Notes under the pieces: model-generated | What the model was told of the DNA's origin: nothing | Seen by the model: the letters and a program-made list of their open reading frames with translations, nothing else | Databases searched by the model: none | Position numbers and translations under genes: made by a program | Part shown: positions 17,601 to 25,778 of the stretch, in pieces | Layout: each line of letters opens with the position of its first letter | Position numbering within the stretch: the stretch's first letter is position 1 | Assembly: GCA_019358975.1 (NCBI GenBank) | Contig: JAHHIL010000047.1 | Coordinates: forward strand, 1-46,875 | Direction of reading: 5' to 3' | Length of the DNA: 46,875 nt | Source: Trichocoleus desertorum ATA4-8-CV12 | GTDB lineage: Bacteria > Cyanobacteriota > Cyanobacteriia > FACHB-46

Positions 17601-17680
17601 CTAAAGCGCACCCCAACGGCTCCAAACCCCCGGAGCAGCCTACCAACTTTTCGGATATAGCGGGATTTGAGCCTATTTAA
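14633..17680 (+). CDS. MFS/nucleotide-translocase-like membrane protein fused to HEAT repeats
   Basis: A 1015-residue two-part protein. Residues about 30-450 hold roughly 12 hydrophobic helices in an arrangement resembling the ATP/ADP translocase (NTT) or MFS fold (start RPEESERTMLMFAFYTTTSIG). Residues about 465-1000 are a chain of HEAT-like helical repeats (such as DPVVRGTAASLMLRRG, ERVMGCRALGEAV, LRVRCALLEAIAA), probably cytoplasmic. The substrate is unknown; typical NTT substrate residues cannot be judged by eye. It is followed 124 bases later on the same strand by a stand-alone cyclic-nucleotide-binding protein, suggesting a membrane sensor or gated transporter with a cNMP-responsive partner. 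No frameshift or truncation is seen. Confidence 0.8.
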   Translation: MTLKNRWLAKNSLGQKLLRWVNLRPEESERTMLMFAFYTTTSIGLLWLEASTVALFLKEYGADKLPWIYIASAGIGSGLGFLYSWMQRILPLRRVIVLTALLMAVPLLLFRFGLNVEDGATIGSLTVLSLTVLLMRLWLEAIYVLNDLNTSITANQLFNIREIKRTFPLISSGVLVADVISGFSLPFLLSFIKVADVILIACLVMAIGAGVLFYLSQSYNQFFPEAPRRRLEEAHPDQLTARRLKGPLRRYVVLLFAFFMMAQVLFLLVDFQFLSQLENQNLSAQGLVGGIASFLGLFNGVLGVFELATQWFASSRVIERIGVFTAAMVLPIAIIVLGSFSMTGLVPLFVGLVILKFLDELLHYTLFTSTGPVLFQALPESVRSGLQSLVRGIAEPIATGLTGLSILGIIWFYKNTDLAIQLRDWIFLAQIIILAAIWLFTVWLLRSRYVGLLVVGAERGQLSISDVDLRELKRAVIETLNRPGTEADKRSCIELLSQIDPQNVGDALAPLIANLPPALQRQSLEAMLVYPNEAYLSQIRALIEQPLFPEVLAVALRYIWLTEREPDIRQLRPYLRPEVDPVVRGTAASLMLRRGTPRQKAEATNTLRQMLTHKKERERVMGCRALGEAVYLQALRLYIPNLLQDESLRVRCALLEAIAATHLDEYYPSLLRGLHYKSTREAAMRALVRLEDEAIPLLVDLAEDSHKPDLVRMQAWSAIGQIGTHKALDVLVAHLMTAWGATRRNVLRILLKIPHEQGIDAISDRLGRSGVETLIDQEMLFIGQLYAALVDLNSEQILGGEADLLRRALEDVHTDAVERLFLLMKVLYPLEAIQAAALNLQSASPSSVAQGLEILDNTLDIANKRALLSVLDRRPELDKLQSLSSMVVYEPMSASDRLRYLLDLRYFLPDWPLACCFHLARQARWSLTSEQILACLRYPTGYVREAVLTYLQVASPRALKELLPKLTNDPDRLVAAQVQQMMAELGLATPKAHPNGSKPPEQPTNFSDIAGFEPI

Positions 17681-17804
17681 CCTTCTACCTATCCAAACTC
17701 AAGGCAATTAACAACGTTTACAGCCGTCTTTTAGCCCTCTGTTTTCTCACTAAATTTCTATTTCAACTTAAGCCCGATGTGAACTCATCCGTACCCTAAA
17801 CTTT

Positions 17805-18314
17805 ATGTTAACCAGCGTCGATCGCCTGCTTTTTGTTCGAGGAGTACCTATCTTTAAGGAACTACGGGATGATTTTCTCGTTAGGTTAGCCTCCATTATG
17901 GATGAGCTCTCTTTTCCGACAAAGCACACCATCTTTAAAGAGGGGCAGGAGGGGCGATCGCTTTACATTGTGGTGTCTGGTCGAGTTCGGGTGCATCTAA
18001 GCAATCAGGATTTGGCGCAGTTAGAAAAAGGCGCTTGCTTTGGGGAAATGTCTTTGTTTGATGCCGAGCCGCGTTCAGCTTCAGTTACAACCCTGGAGAC
18101 TTGTGAGTGCTTGGTTCTGACGCAGCAGCAGCTCTACGACGCCATTGATGAGACTCCTGGCATCGCCCTCAATATTATTCGGCTGTTGTCCCGCCGCATT
18201 CGGGAGCTAAATCAGAGGATTAACGCTCAAGACGCCGAAAATCAAAAGTTACTGTCTTTGTACAATCGTCACGTGAACAGTTTGCAAGATAACCGTCTGC
18301 CCTCTTCCTACTAA
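17805..18314 (+). CDS. Stand-alone cyclic-nucleotide-binding domain protein
   Basis: A 169-residue protein with one cNMP-binding beta-roll (about 12-125). The phosphate-binding cassette reads FGEMSLFDAEPRSASV, with the Glu and Arg that usually contact the cyclic phosphate both present, so it should bind cAMP or cGMP. After the C-helix comes a coiled-coil-like tail (RELNQRINAQDAENQKLL), but there is no helix-turn-helix, so it is not a Crp-type transcription factor. Its place behind the transporter-HEAT gene suggests it acts on that protein. Its stop codon overlaps that of the convergent cbiA. Confidence 0.87.
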   Translation: MLTSVDRLLFVRGVPIFKELRDDFLVRLASIMDELSFPTKHTIFKEGQEGRSLYIVVSGRVRVHLSNQDLAQLEKGACFGEMSLFDAEPRSASVTTLETCECLVLTQQQLYDAIDETPGIALNIIRLLSRRIRELNQRINAQDAENQKLLSLYNRHVNSLQDNRLPSSY

Positions 18315-19699
18315 GCTTTCGCGATGGATTGCTGGAATTGAGCACAGGAACGCACAAACTGAGCGGCTAATTCGGGTCGGCTACCCCAGTGGAGATGCAG
18401 ATAAGACGCATGAACTTGATGCGATCGCCAGCCTTCCAGACTGGGTGCTTCCTGCGACGATTGATCATAGCGCCAAGTTTGAAATAGGGGTTGGGGCGTG
18501 GTTGCAGCTAAGGTGGAGCGGTGAAATTCGTGACCGCAAACCATTGTTCCTGCCGTGACTAAGGGGCTGGTTTGTTGCGCGATCGCTCGTCGGTAACCCA
18601 GAGTTAAACGCCCTCCCATCACAGCGGTAGTCGGCAAAATACCAACCATTGGCCAAGATTGCTGATCAAACCCTTGAATCTGCTGGCACAAATACATCAA
18701 CCCACCACATTCGGCGTAAGTGGGCAACCCCGCTTGAATTGCTGCTCGTACCGCATTTCGTCCAGAGGCATTATCTGCCAATTGCTCAGCAAAAACTTCA
18801 GGAAAGCCGCCACCCAAATAAAGCCCCTGCGCTCCTGTAGGCAAATGAGGATCGCTCAGAGGACTCCAAGGAACCAGTTCCGCACCTAGTTGTTCCAGAC
18901 AGTCTAAGTTATCGGCGTAGTAAAAATTGAAGGCGCGATCGCGAGCCACGGCAATTCGCACTTGAGGCTGCGGAAACGAGTTTTGGTCTTGACCATGACT
19001 CTGTTCAGAAAGCTGAGAAGATGGCGCATTGAGCAACGGTAACAGGGTTGACCAATTGAAGCAGGTTTCGCCTAAGTCAGCGAGTCTGTCGATTAATGAG
19101 TTGAACTGATCTAACTCTCCGGTAGGGACTAAACCGAGATGACGGTCGGGGATGGTGATCTCTGCTTGGCGACGCAATACTCCCAAAATCGGCAAATTGA
19201 GCGGCTCCAAAGCTGACTGCAACAGTTCTAAATGGCGATCGCTGCCCACTCGGTTTAGGACCACACCAGCCAATTGAAGGCGCGGATCAAAAGAACGATA
19301 TCCGTGGGCGATCGCGGCGACAGAACGCGATAAACGGCTGCAATCGAGCACCAACAAAACTGGAATATTGAGCAGGCGGGCAATATGAGCTGTGCTGGCC
19401 CAATCTTCTGACCCACTGGCACCATCAAATAGGCCCATCACCCCTTCAACTAAGGCACAATCCACCCCAGCTACATGACGGGCGAAACATTGCTGAACAT
19501 AAGCTTCTGAAGTAAGAACCGGATCAAGGTTGCGGCAAGCCCGACCCGTTACCCGCGCATGAAACATCGGGTCAATGTAGTCTGGACCGACCTTAAAAGA
19601 TTGCACCTGCAACCCTCGCCGCTGCAATGCTGCCAACAGCGCCAAAGTCACCGTGGTTTTGCCAACCCCACTTCTTTCACCCGCGATCGCCAAAGCCAT
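18311..19699 (-). CDS. cbiA: Cobyrinate a,c-diamide synthase
   Basis: ATP- and glutamine-dependent amidation of the a and c carboxylates of cobyrinate in cobalamin synthesis. The N-terminal P-loop domain has GERSGVGKTT (7-16); the C-terminal class I glutamine amidotransferase domain has GLYLGGGFPEVFAEQL and the catalytic Cys at 331 (TYAECGGLMYL). 462 residues, normal for CbiA/CobB. The ATG at 19699 follows a HIP1-containing stretch. It converges on the cNMP-binding gene, and the two stop codons share bases at 18311-18314. Not linked to cobH here. Confidence 0.94.
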   Translation of the reverse strand: MALAIAGERSGVGKTTVTLALLAALQRRGLQVQSFKVGPDYIDPMFHARVTGRACRNLDPVLTSEAYVQQCFARHVAGVDCALVEGVMGLFDGASGSEDWASTAHIARLLNIPVLLVLDCSRLSRSVAAIAHGYRSFDPRLQLAGVVLNRVGSDRHLELLQSALEPLNLPILGVLRRQAEITIPDRHLGLVPTGELDQFNSLIDRLADLGETCFNWSTLLPLLNAPSSQLSEQSHGQDQNSFPQPQVRIAVARDRAFNFYYADNLDCLEQLGAELVPWSPLSDPHLPTGAQGLYLGGGFPEVFAEQLADNASGRNAVRAAIQAGLPTYAECGGLMYLCQQIQGFDQQSWPMVGILPTTAVMGGRLTLGYRRAIAQQTSPLVTAGTMVCGHEFHRSTLAATTPQPLFQTWRYDQSSQEAPSLEGWRSHQVHASYLHLHWGSRPELAAQFVRSCAQFQQSIAKA

Positions 19700-19710
19700 A
19701 ACTGAACCAT

Positions 19711-19763
19711 AAAAAATAAGGTGCTAGCCAGAAATCACCCCATGATGATCTTGCTAACACCTT
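19711..19763 (-). terminator. Intrinsic terminator of the opcA end of the operon
   Basis: On the minus strand AAGGTGTTAGC pairs with GCTAGCACCTT (11 pairs, one G-U), followed by ATTTTTT (A at 19711-19716 on the plus strand). The 24-base loop can form a small inner hairpin. It is 20 bases after the opcA stop and separates the sugar operon from cbiA. Confidence 0.88.
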
Positions 19764-19782
19764 AATAAACTAACTCAGGTAT

Positions 19783-21165
19783 TTACTCGGCTGAACGCTC
19801 CTGCAATTTAGCAATTTGAGCTGACACGGCTAGGCTTTCTTCGTACAGTGCATCCCGACCCCAACTTTGAAGTTGTTGACTGAGCAGATTCTCTGCTTTC
19901 TGGTCCAATAGGGATGAAACCTGCTGAATTCGGCAGGCTTGGGCACCGCCCCCCGATTCCATCCGCATACAACCAGAGGTTTCAGAGCAAAGCACTGTAC
20001 AACAATCAGCATTAAGATTCGTCGAAGTAAGACGCAGGGCCATCAAGTCACCTCCCACATCCCCATAATCAGCCGTGGGCATTCCTGCTAATTCTGCTTC
20101 GATCGGGCGCTGATCAGCCGCAACAAACCGCACTCGCCGCAAATCGTAGTCGCCTCCTTCGTACTCATAAGAGACGGGATGCCACTGGAGCCGACTTGCT
20201 AACCAACCTAGAAACATTAAAGCTTGGGTCGGATTTCCTTGCTCGTAGTCAATGGTGACGCGATCGACTTCTGTTAAGGCAGCCCGACGCTCCGGGGGGT
20301 CAAAAGCCTCCGCAGTTAATTCCTGCCATGGGGCCAGCCGTCGCCAGTTCAGGTCAGCCACATGAGTTCCTTGTTCCAGAAGGCTTTGGACTTTGAGCAG
20401 GCCAGTTTCTGCTTCCAAGAAAGTGCTGGAGTCTACAATCACACAGGTAGAAAAACCTGCTAACTGCCTAAATAAGTCTTGGTTAGGCTCAGGCGTCGCT
20501 TTCCACCACAGAAACTTTGGCAGGTCACTAATCAACAAAGAAGAAACCAAACTACTAGATCGGTCTAGCGCTATTTCTGTACCTCGCAGAGTAATGTACT
20601 CACAACAAATCAAAGTACTGCGGCTTTGCTTTTGCACGGGGCAGTAAGCAGAAACTTGAGCTGTCACCCCTTCATCTTCTCCAGAAACGGGGAATAGAGC
20701 GATGATGCGGCAAGGATTTTGGCTGGCGATCGCATCTGCCACCCCTGCCCCTCTAGCATCTCTGGCATAGGAAGGGCTGACCGAGGAAGATTCACCACTG
20801 GCAGCACTCGTACGCTTTTTGGTGAGTTCCTCCTGCAACTTTTGTAGTATTTCGGAAGTGGCTTTGCCTGTAATAGGTAAACCATAGGTTTCCTGGGCTG
20901 TCCTCAGAGCTGCTTCCATGCGAGGACCAGTAATGCCATCAATCGGCCCCGTATAAAAACCGAGGTCAGCAAGTAAGTGCTGAGTTTCCTCCGGTTCATA
21001 AACGATCAAACTAAAAGTAGCGGCCCTCGTCGCCACAGGAAAGGAGCCATCATCACCTGTAGCACTATAACTTTGCCAAATCTTACCAAGTTCCCCGTCA
21101 ATTTCGCTGAGCGAAACATCTTTGGGAGCTTGCAGAGAAACAACAGGAGAAGACTGTTTAGCCAT
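19783..21165 (-). CDS. opcA: Glucose-6-phosphate dehydrogenase assembly/activator protein OpcA
   Basis: OpcA binds glucose-6-phosphate dehydrogenase and promotes its active oligomer; in cyanobacteria thioredoxin acts on it to set activity by light. 460 residues with an N-terminal segment, a peptidoglycan-binding-like helical repeat (LLADLGFYTGPIDGITGPRM, about 65-110), then the OpcA domain proper (CRIIALFPVSG, DLPKFLWWKATPEP, HVADLNWRRLAPWQ). Several cysteines are present (for example the CPVQ region and the paired Cys near 400), which fits redox control. It follows zwf by 88 bases and is the last gene of the fbp-tal-zwf-opcA unit, ended by the terminator at 19711-19763. Confidence 0.93.
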   Translation of the reverse strand: MAKQSSPVVSLQAPKDVSLSEIDGELGKIWQSYSATGDDGSFPVATRAATFSLIVYEPEETQHLLADLGFYTGPIDGITGPRMEAALRTAQETYGLPITGKATSEILQKLQEELTKKRTSAASGESSSVSPSYARDARGAGVADAIASQNPCRIIALFPVSGEDEGVTAQVSAYCPVQKQSRSTLICCEYITLRGTEIALDRSSSLVSSLLISDLPKFLWWKATPEPNQDLFRQLAGFSTCVIVDSSTFLEAETGLLKVQSLLEQGTHVADLNWRRLAPWQELTAEAFDPPERRAALTEVDRVTIDYEQGNPTQALMFLGWLASRLQWHPVSYEYEGGDYDLRRVRFVAADQRPIEAELAGMPTADYGDVGGDLMALRLTSTNLNADCCTVLCSETSGCMRMESGGGAQACRIQQVSSLLDQKAENLLSQQLQSWGRDALYEESLAVSAQIAKLQERSAE

Positions 21166-21253
21166 AGGATTTATTGGGGTAGTTAGGGTTCAGGAATCAG
21201 CGTTTTGAGGTTAGAGATGTAGTTCAGTGCTCTCGATGCTGGCTACCAAAAAA

Positions 21254-22783
21254 CTACGGCCTCCGCCAACGATTGCCATCACGGTTCAGCAACAATTCGG
21301 CTTCGGCTGGTTCCCACGTACCCGCTTCGTAAGTAGGGATTGAGGTGGGGTCAGTGGGAGATTCCCAAACTGTTAGGGCGGGAGTCACGACTCGCCAAGC
21401 TGCTTCCACTTCATCCGCGCGGGTAAACAGGGTTTGATCCCCCATCATGCAATCCAGCAATAGGCGATTGTAAGCATCAGCATTAGAAACGCCAAAGGTA
21501 GAGCCGTATTGGAAATCCATATCCACTGAGCGACTCCGCAAGCTCGGCCCTGGCATTTTGGCATCAAAGCGCAGAGAAATCCCTTCATTCGGTTGAATTC
21601 GTAGCACCAACACGTTGGGGTTTACTTGCTGCGTGGCCGACTGGAAAATTAAAAATGGCACTTCCCGAAACTGGATAGCAATCTCTGTGACCTTCTTGGG
21701 CAACCGCTTCCCAGTTCGCAAGTAAAAGGGCACGCCTTGCCAGCGCCAGTTATCTACTACTAGCTTCATGGCGACATAAGTCGGCGTGGTCGAGTTGGGA
21801 TCAACTCCTGGCTCTTCGCGATAACCCGCAACTTGCTTGCCCTTCATCCATCCGGCTGTGTACTGCCCCCGAATCGCGGAAAACTCTAGGTTATGCTCGT
21901 CGGCTAAATGCGTCGCCTGAATCACTTTGACTTTTTCGGTGCGGATACTGTCGGCATCAAGAGAGTTAGGAGCTTCCATTGCCGTGAGTGAAAACAGCTG
22001 CATCAGGTGGTTTTGCACCATATCCCGCAGCGCCCCAGAGCTTTCGTAGTAGCCCGCCCGATCTTCAACCCCTACCGTCTCGCCAACTGTGATCTGTACG
22101 TGATCGACAAACTGACGGTTCCACAATGGCTCGAAAATAGCGTTGGCAAAGCGAAACACAAGGAGGTTTTGAACGGTTTCTTTACCCAAGTAATGGTCGA
22201 TGCGGTAGACCTGCTCTTCTTTGCAAACCTGACGCACTACTTGGTTGAGAGATTGGGCCGAGCCTAAGTCCCGCCCAAAGGGTTTTTCGATCACCAAGCG
22301 GCTTTTCTGGGGATCGGTCAGCATGTTGGCTGTGCCCAACTGCCGAATCGCTTCACCAAAGAATTTGGGAGCAACCGCTAGGTAGAAAACTCGATTGCCT
22401 CTGGTGCCTCTTTTGCCATCAAGTTCCCCTAAAAATTCTTTGAGCTTGAGATAACTGTCTGGATCATCAATATCGCCAGAGCAGTAAAACAAGCCTTGAG
22501 CAAAATCTTGCCAAGCCTCTTCTGAGCCCACCCCATCAGAGAACTGATCAATCCCTTCCCGCATTTGCTCGCGGAAGTAGTCGTGACTCCAAGGCCGACG
22601 AGCCACCCCAACAATAGTCATTTCAGAAGGTAGCCGCCGTTCTCGCTTGAGTTGATAGATAGCGGGCACTAACTTGCGCTGCGCCAAATCCCCTGAGGCA
22701 CCAAAAATAACCATAATCAGGGGTTCAGGAATTCGTTCCTGCTGCAAACCGACGCGCAGAGGATTTTCGAGCAAAGTCACCAT
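21254..22783 (-). CDS. zwf: Glucose-6-phosphate 1-dehydrogenase
   Basis: First enzyme of the oxidative pentose phosphate pathway: oxidises glucose 6-phosphate to 6-phosphogluconolactone and makes NADPH. 509 residues, as usual for cyanobacteria. Nucleotide-binding motif [10 protein letters not shown] near residue 28, the active-site signature RIDHYLGKE with catalytic His, and the typical C-terminal regions ([24 protein letters not shown]). The product is controlled allosterically by OpcA encoded next to it. Its start is at the ATG 22783; 210 bases containing inverted repeats separate it from tal upstream. Confidence 0.96.
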   Translation of the reverse strand: MVTLLENPLRVGLQQERIPEPLIMVIFGASGDLAQRKLVPAIYQLKRERRLPSEMTIVGVARRPWSHDYFREQMREGIDQFSDGVGSEEAWQDFAQGLFYCSGDIDDPDSYLKLKEFLGELDGKRGTRGNRVFYLAVAPKFFGEAIRQLGTANMLTDPQKSRLVIEKPFGRDLGSAQSLNQVVRQVCKEEQVYRIDHYLGKETVQNLLVFRFANAIFEPLWNRQFVDHVQITVGETVGVEDRAGYYESSGALRDMVQNHLMQLFSLTAMEAPNSLDADSIRTEKVKVIQATHLADEHNLEFSAIRGQYTAGWMKGKQVAGYREEPGVDPNSTTPTYVAMKLVVDNWRWQGVPFYLRTGKRLPKKVTEIAIQFREVPFLIFQSATQQVNPNVLVLRIQPNEGISLRFDAKMPGPSLRSRSVDMDFQYGSTFGVSNADAYNRLLLDCMMGDQTLFTRADEVEAAWRVVTPALTVWESPTDPTSIPTYEAGTWEPAEAELLLNRDGNRWRRP

Positions 22784-22993
22784 ATTAGAATTGGCAATGA
22801 ATTAATGAGTTAAAACTTAGTAATTAGCACTTAGGCAGTTGGAGTTTAGCTTTTAGCACTTAGCTTTTAGCCATTGGCTGGAGCGATCGCAATACTTTTA
22901 GCGAAGAGAGCTGACACTGCCTCTGGCGCTGTCTTCAGTTGCTAAACCGAAAAGCCAACTGCCAACCGCTAAAAGCTAAGCACCAACCCTGCT
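22784..22993. repeat. tal-zwf spacer with inverted TTAGC-rich repeats
   Basis: The spacer contains GTTGGAGTTTAGCTTTTAGC (22838-22857) and GCTAAAAGCTAAGCACCAAC (22968-22987). They are inverted copies with 18 of 20 bases matching, and further shorter TTAGC units lie around them. In RNA they could form a long hairpin with an internal HIP1-bearing arm. A related unit appears at about 25620-25650. This looks like a dispersed intergenic repeat family; it may reduce read-through or stabilise the separate mRNA segments. Confidence 0.65.
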
Positions 22994-24139
22994 CTACACA
23001 GGAGAGAGAAGATTGATTTTTTCTTCCAACGCCTGCATCAGCGAATGGAAGGGTTGAACGAACTTATCAAGCCCCTCGTGTAACAGTTCGGTCATGACTT
23101 GGTGGAGGTCGATATCGATGTCGGGATCTTTCAGACTTTCAATCAGGTTATACGCTTGGTCTACATCAGTTTCAATGCGGCTCGCGACATCACAGTGATC
23201 CACACAGGCATCAATGGTGCTGGGAGGCAGGGTGTTGACGGTGTCAGGCCCCACTAGACCATCCACATACATGACATCACTGTAGTCGGGGTTCTTCGTT
23301 CCAGTGCTCGCCCACAGCAGACGTTGCACATTCGCGCCTTTGGCTGTTAAAGCTTGCCAGCGATCGCTCTGGATGATCTTTTTGTATTCTTGATAAGCAA
23401 CTTTGGCGTTGGCGATCGCGACTTTACCTTTCACCGCTCTGAGCTTGGCTTCTTTTTCGAGGCGATCGACCCCTGCCTTCAGTTGGTTATCAATGGCCTC
23501 GTCCACTTTGATGTCAATGCGGCTGAGGAAGAAACTGGCAACTGACGCTAGTTTGCTGATGTCTCCACCCGCAGCAACTCGCTTTTCTAGACCCCGAATG
23601 TAAGTCCAAGCGGTTTCGATGTAGCTGTCAACCGAGAACAACAGGGTGACGTTGACGTTGATCCCTTCGCTGATCACTTGCTCAACGGCAGGTAGACCTT
23701 CTGCGGTACCGGGGATCTTGATCATGACGTTCTCACGACCAATTTCGCGGTAGTAGCGACGGGCCTCTTCGATGGTTTTTTGCGTATCGTTGGCGATCGT
23801 GGGAGGAACTTCAATGCTGACGTAGCCATCCAGGCCACCGGACTCATCGTACACAGCGCGAAAGATATCGCAAGCATTCCGAATGTCATCAAAGATCAAC
23901 GATTCATAGATCTCTTGCAGAGGCTTGCCAGCCCGCACTCCTGCTTCAATATCGGCATCGTACATGGCATTACCGATAATCGCTTTCTCAAAAATAGCTG
24001 GGTTAGAGGTAAGTCCCCGGATGCCTTGCTCTTCAATCAATCGCTTCAGTTCACCGGATTGAATCAAATCACGGGCCAAGTTATCCATCCAGATGCTCTG
24101 ACCTTGATCTTTGATTTCTAGTAAATGGTTTGTAGTCAT
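22994..24139 (-). CDS. tal: Transaldolase
   Basis: Transfers a dihydroxyacetone unit between sedoheptulose 7-phosphate and glyceraldehyde 3-phosphate in the non-oxidative pentose phosphate pathway. 381 residues, the longer bacterial type. Family motifs: GIRGLTSNPAIFEKAI near the start and the Schiff-base lysine segment VMIKIPGTAEGLPA. The C-terminus is intact. The gene sits between fbp and zwf, the common cyanobacterial order, 69 bases after fbp in minus-strand terms, so co-transcription is likely. Confidence 0.96.
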   Translation of the reverse strand: MTTNHLLEIKDQGQSIWMDNLARDLIQSGELKRLIEEQGIRGLTSNPAIFEKAIIGNAMYDADIEAGVRAGKPLQEIYESLIFDDIRNACDIFRAVYDESGGLDGYVSIEVPPTIANDTQKTIEEARRYYREIGRENVMIKIPGTAEGLPAVEQVISEGINVNVTLLFSVDSYIETAWTYIRGLEKRVAAGGDISKLASVASFFLSRIDIKVDEAIDNQLKAGVDRLEKEAKLRAVKGKVAIANAKVAYQEYKKIIQSDRWQALTAKGANVQRLLWASTGTKNPDYSDVMYVDGLVGPDTVNTLPPSTIDACVDHCDVASRIETDVDQAYNLIESLKDPDIDIDLHQVMTELLHEGLDKFVQPFHSLMQALEEKINLLSPV

Positions 24140-24208
24140 AACAGTCCTTATTTAGTTCCTGATTTAGTTCCTGAAAATTACTTGTGCGTTGAGGCTTAGG
24201 GTAGCTAG

Positions 24209-25276
24209 TTATCGTTTGGCTGCCATCAACCTTTCGTCTTGTTCGCGATCGCGCTCCTGAATAAAAGACTCGACCAGCGCCACATCTTCTTTACTGCCAA
24301 TGAACAGAGGGCTGCGGGCATGCAGCTTGTCAGGCACCACATCCAGAATGTCCTGAGTGCCAGCACTCGCTCTCCCCCCGGCTTGCTCAATCAAAAAGGC
24401 GAGAGGAGCAGACTCATACAGCAACCGCAGCTTGCCTTCTGGCTTTTTCACGGTGCCTGGATAGAGAAACACACCACCCTGGAATAGGATGCGATGAATG
24501 TCTCCAACTAAAGCGCCGCTGTAACGAGCTGTATAACCTTCGTGACGGTGCATGTAGCGGATATAGTCCCGAATCGATTCTTCCCACTGCCAGAAGTTGC
24601 CTTCGTTGACGCTATAGATGGAGCCGTGATCTGGAATGCGAATGTTTTCGTTCGATAAAATAAACTCGCCTAAGCTGGGATCAAGGTTAAACGCATGCAC
24701 TCCCTTACCCATCGAATAGACCAGCATCGTGCTAGGGCCATAGAGCACATAACCTGCCGCAATCTGCTTCCGTCCGCTCTGGAGTAGGTCGCTGGCTGTA
24801 CCGTCATCTTCTCCTTCCTGTTGGCAAATCGCAAAGATAGAACCCACATTGATATTAATGTCTACATTGGATGAACCATCAATGGGGTCGTAAAGGAGCG
24901 TATAGCGACCAATGGGACAGTTTTCAGGGATGTAGTAGGGTTTTTCCATTTCCTCAGAAGCGAGGCGACAGACTAACCCACTTTGCTTAAAGACAGAGAT
25001 GAAAACATCATTAGCATAGACATCCATCTTCTTGACGGTTTCTCCCTGGACATTGATGTCTCCTGTAACTCCCAGGACGTTTTCCATCAACCCAGCACGA
25101 CTGAGACGACGAGCAATCAGCTTTGCAGCTAAGCCAATCCGATTCATGATGGCACTCAAGTCTTGAGCGTCGGCGGAAAAGCTATGTAATTGCTGTAATA
25201 CGTGGCGGGATAAGGTCGTGCAATCGCGATCCAGGCTATGTTCTTCCTGAGCCAAAGGTTGTTGAGTATCAACCAC
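24209..25276 (-). CDS. fbp: Fructose-1,6-bisphosphatase class I
   Basis: Hydrolyses fructose 1,6-bisphosphate to fructose 6-phosphate, acting in gluconeogenesis, the Calvin cycle and refilling of the pentose phosphate pathway. The metal-binding signature DPIDGSSN is intact, as are the [13 protein letters not shown] and C-terminal AGGRAS segments. I place the start at GTG 25276 because GGAGGAG (25282-25288) is five bases upstream and the protein then begins MVDTQQPL; an ATG at 25327 would add 17 residues lacking family resemblance. 355 residues. First gene of the minus-strand fbp-tal-zwf-opcA operon. Confidence 0.95.
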   Translation of the reverse strand: MVDTQQPLAQEEHSLDRDCTTLSRHVLQQLHSFSADAQDLSAIMNRIGLAAKLIARRLSRAGLMENVLGVTGDINVQGETVKKMDVYANDVFISVFKQSGLVCRLASEEMEKPYYIPENCPIGRYTLLYDPIDGSSNVDININVGSIFAICQQEGEDDGTASDLLQSGRKQIAAGYVLYGPSTMLVYSMGKGVHAFNLDPSLGEFILSNENIRIPDHGSIYSVNEGNFWQWEESIRDYIRYMHRHEGYTARYSGALVGDIHRILFQGGVFLYPGTVKKPEGKLRLLYESAPLAFLIEQAGGRASAGTQDILDVVPDKLHARSPLFIGSKEDVALVESFIQERDREQDERLMAAKR

Positions 25277-25778
25277 GTCTTCTCCTCCTGATCTAGTGAG
25301 TATTAGTAAAGAACTCACTGAGTTCAAAACCTGGCTATTTCTGCCTTCTATCTTAGAGAGGGATTCCCAAACTGGAATCTGACTTTAGGTAAACTACAGA
25401 AACTGAGATGAAAGTATTCACAGTGTCACCCCTGAGAGGGCGATCGCTAGGAGAATCCATTCCGGTCAGCTGCAACCGTGTTTCTCTAATCTTGTTGTCA
25501 GGTGTAGGGGCTACTGCAATTTCTATCGCTTCTATCCCTTGTCGTAAACTTACTTCATAAACCTAGGGGTGAGCAGTCACTGACCTCTCTTACTTCTATT
25601 CTAGAGAGCGAATTCTCTAACTAGCTTTTAACTAGCCTTTAGCCACTGGGACTACCGGATAGCAGTCTCATCGAGATTGTCCGATGCTAAGCGATGCAGT
25701 GGGATATACAACAGTCAACCTTGATACAAAACCCAGAGGTTTACGGTTGAGATTCTAGATTCAGAAAAGCCAGGTTGT
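25277..25778. other. fbp upstream region, between recQ and fbp
   Basis: About 500 bases expected to carry the promoter of the sugar operon and the end of recQ transcription. It holds a HIP1 site (about 25440) and, at 25618-25702, TTAGC-type repeats plus a set of nested inverted repeats: CCACTG (25643-25648) with CAGTGG (25697-25702), TAGCA (25660-25664) with TGCTA (25685-25689), TCTC (25666-25669) with GAGA (25673-25676). I see no reading frame, no GTAN8TAC (NtcA) site and no clear hexamers. Confidence 0.45.

Noticed and set aside
25277-25327. ATG 25327 as fbp start
   Set aside because: The GTG at 25276 has GGAGGAG five bases upstream and gives the expected N-terminus.
25642-25648. GCCACTG, reminiscent of the cobalamin riboswitch core
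   Set aside because: The preceding GGGAA/GGTG elements and the downstream B12 box are missing, and the adjacent genes are fbp and recQ, not cobalamin genes.
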